A stretch of DNA of 23,586 nt, from positions 1 to 23,586 of the forward strand of contig DGUG01000187.1 of NCBI GenBank assembly GCA_002394535.1, in the 5' to 3' direction. The stretch is from Lachnospiraceae bacterium UBA4316 (lineage in GTDB: Bacteria; Bacillota; Clostridia; Lachnospirales; Lachnospiraceae). Below are positions 23,111 through 23,586 of this stretch, one piece after another (positions within the stretch are counted from its first letter, which is position 1; each line of letters starts with the position of its first letter). Below the pieces are notes generated by a model that was not told the origin of the DNA, did not search any database, and worked only from the letters and a program-made list of their open reading frames with translations. The position numbers and the translations under genes are program-made.

Positions 23111-23586
23111 ATGGCTGATGTCAGCGTCATAGGTGCCGGAAGTTGGGGTACCGCATTATCCGTTGTCCTTTCCGAAAACGGCCACAATGTTACGATGTGG
23201 TCAATCGCGGAAAGTGAGATCGAGATGCTTAAAACATATCATGAACATAAGGAGAAACTGCCCGGAGTAAAGCTCCCGGAAGATATGATCTTTACCACGG
23301 ATCTTAAGGTGGCGTGTCATAACAAAGATCTTATAGTTTTGGCAGTTCCAAGCGTTTATACCAGGAGCACATCGGTACTGATGAGCCCTGTGGTTGAAAA
23401 GGATCAGATAATAGTAAATGTTGCAAAGGGAATTGAGGAGAATTCACTCATGACCCTGTCACAGATCATAGAAGAGGAGATTCCCCAGGCAAGAGTCGCA
23501 GTGATGTCCGGTCCCTCACATGCGGAAGAGGTTGGGGAAAAGATACCGACAACGTGTGTTGTCGGAGCAAAATGCAAGGAAACAGC
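23111..23586 (+). CDS. gpsA: Glycerol-3-phosphate dehydrogenase [NAD(P)+], 3' truncated by the window end
   Basis: GpsA reduces dihydroxyacetone phosphate to glycerol-3-phosphate, the substrate of the upstream plsY. The 158 visible residues begin with the Rossmann motif VIGAGSWGTALS (6-17). LIVLAVPS, VNVAKGIEE and MSGPSHAEEV are conserved NAD- and substrate-binding segments. The catalytic lysine of the C-terminal domain is beyond the window. The ATG at 23111 has GGGAGG at 23095-23100 with a ten-base spacer; a GTG at 23102 is in frame but too close to that site. The frame is open to the last base. Confidence 0.95.
   Translation, partial: MADVSVIGAGSWGTALSVVLSENGHNVTMWSIAESEIEMLKTYHEHKEKLPGVKLPEDMIFTTDLKVACHNKDLIVLAVPSVYTRSTSVLMSPVVEKDQIIVNVAKGIEENSLMTLSQIIEEEIPQARVAVMSGPSHAEEVGEKIPTTCVVGAKCKET

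Noticed and set aside
1..23586. tRNA, rRNA, CRISPR array, insertion sequence, prophage or classical riboswitch
   Set aside because: I saw no tRNA-like cloverleaf with an acceptor end, no regularly spaced direct repeats, no transposase or integrase gene and no recognised riboswitch core on reading through the window by eye. Small or diverged cases could be missed.

Overview
The window looks like chromosome from an anaerobic, low-to-moderate GC Clostridia, most likely a Lachnospiraceae member (Butyrivibrio/Roseburia-like; inferred from gene content and order, not proven). The signs are a class III (oxygen-sensitive) ribonucleotide reductase with its activase, a six-gene Rnf ferredoxin:NAD+ oxidoreductase in the order CDGEAB, a biotin-dependent decarboxylase subunit, strong GGAGG ribosome-binding sites, and two conserved clostridial housekeeping strings (HI0933-like/cmk/ispH/rpsA and DUF512/der/plsY/gpsA). 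A CheR methyltransferase suggests chemotaxis and motility.

Layout. 1-466: 3' end of a carboxyltransferase (OadA/PycB type) and its terminator. 546-5799: a tight plus-strand run (TetR regulator, HI0933-family flavoprotein, cmk, ispH, S1 protein, CheR) that ends at a hairpin terminator lying inside the convergent gene. 5803-6912 (minus): YprB-like DEDD exonuclease. 7038-12004: rnfCDGEAB behind an AT-rich divergent promoter region. 11994-13004 (minus): an ApbE flavin transferase that converges on rnfB, overlaps it by 11 bp, and probably attaches FMN to RnfD and RnfG. 13076-15160: two membrane-anchored cell-wall hydrolases (GH25, SleB-like). 15182-15218: a bidirectional terminator. 15243-16031 (minus): an unusual AP2/degenerate-HNH/AP2 protein. 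16157-18948: nrdD-nrdG behind a promoter that carries a dyad. 18957-19194: a strongly structured, inverted-repeat-bounded non-coding element. 19215-23586: dut, a DUF512 radical-SAM-like protein, der, plsY and the start of gpsA, mostly overlapping.

How the genes fit together. NrdDG and Dut act on dNTP supply, CMP kinase on pyrimidine nucleotides, Der and S1 on ribosome assembly and translation, PlsY and GpsA on phospholipid synthesis, and IspH on isoprenoids. Rnf plus ApbE is the energy-conserving membrane module.

The two places most likely to hold something undescribed are the 18957-19194 element (28-nt closing arms, side hairpins with G-U wobbles, overall two-fold symmetry) and the AP2/dead-HNH/AP2 protein, which looks like a homing endonuclease turned into a DNA-binding protein. 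Most of the rest is ordinary core genome.
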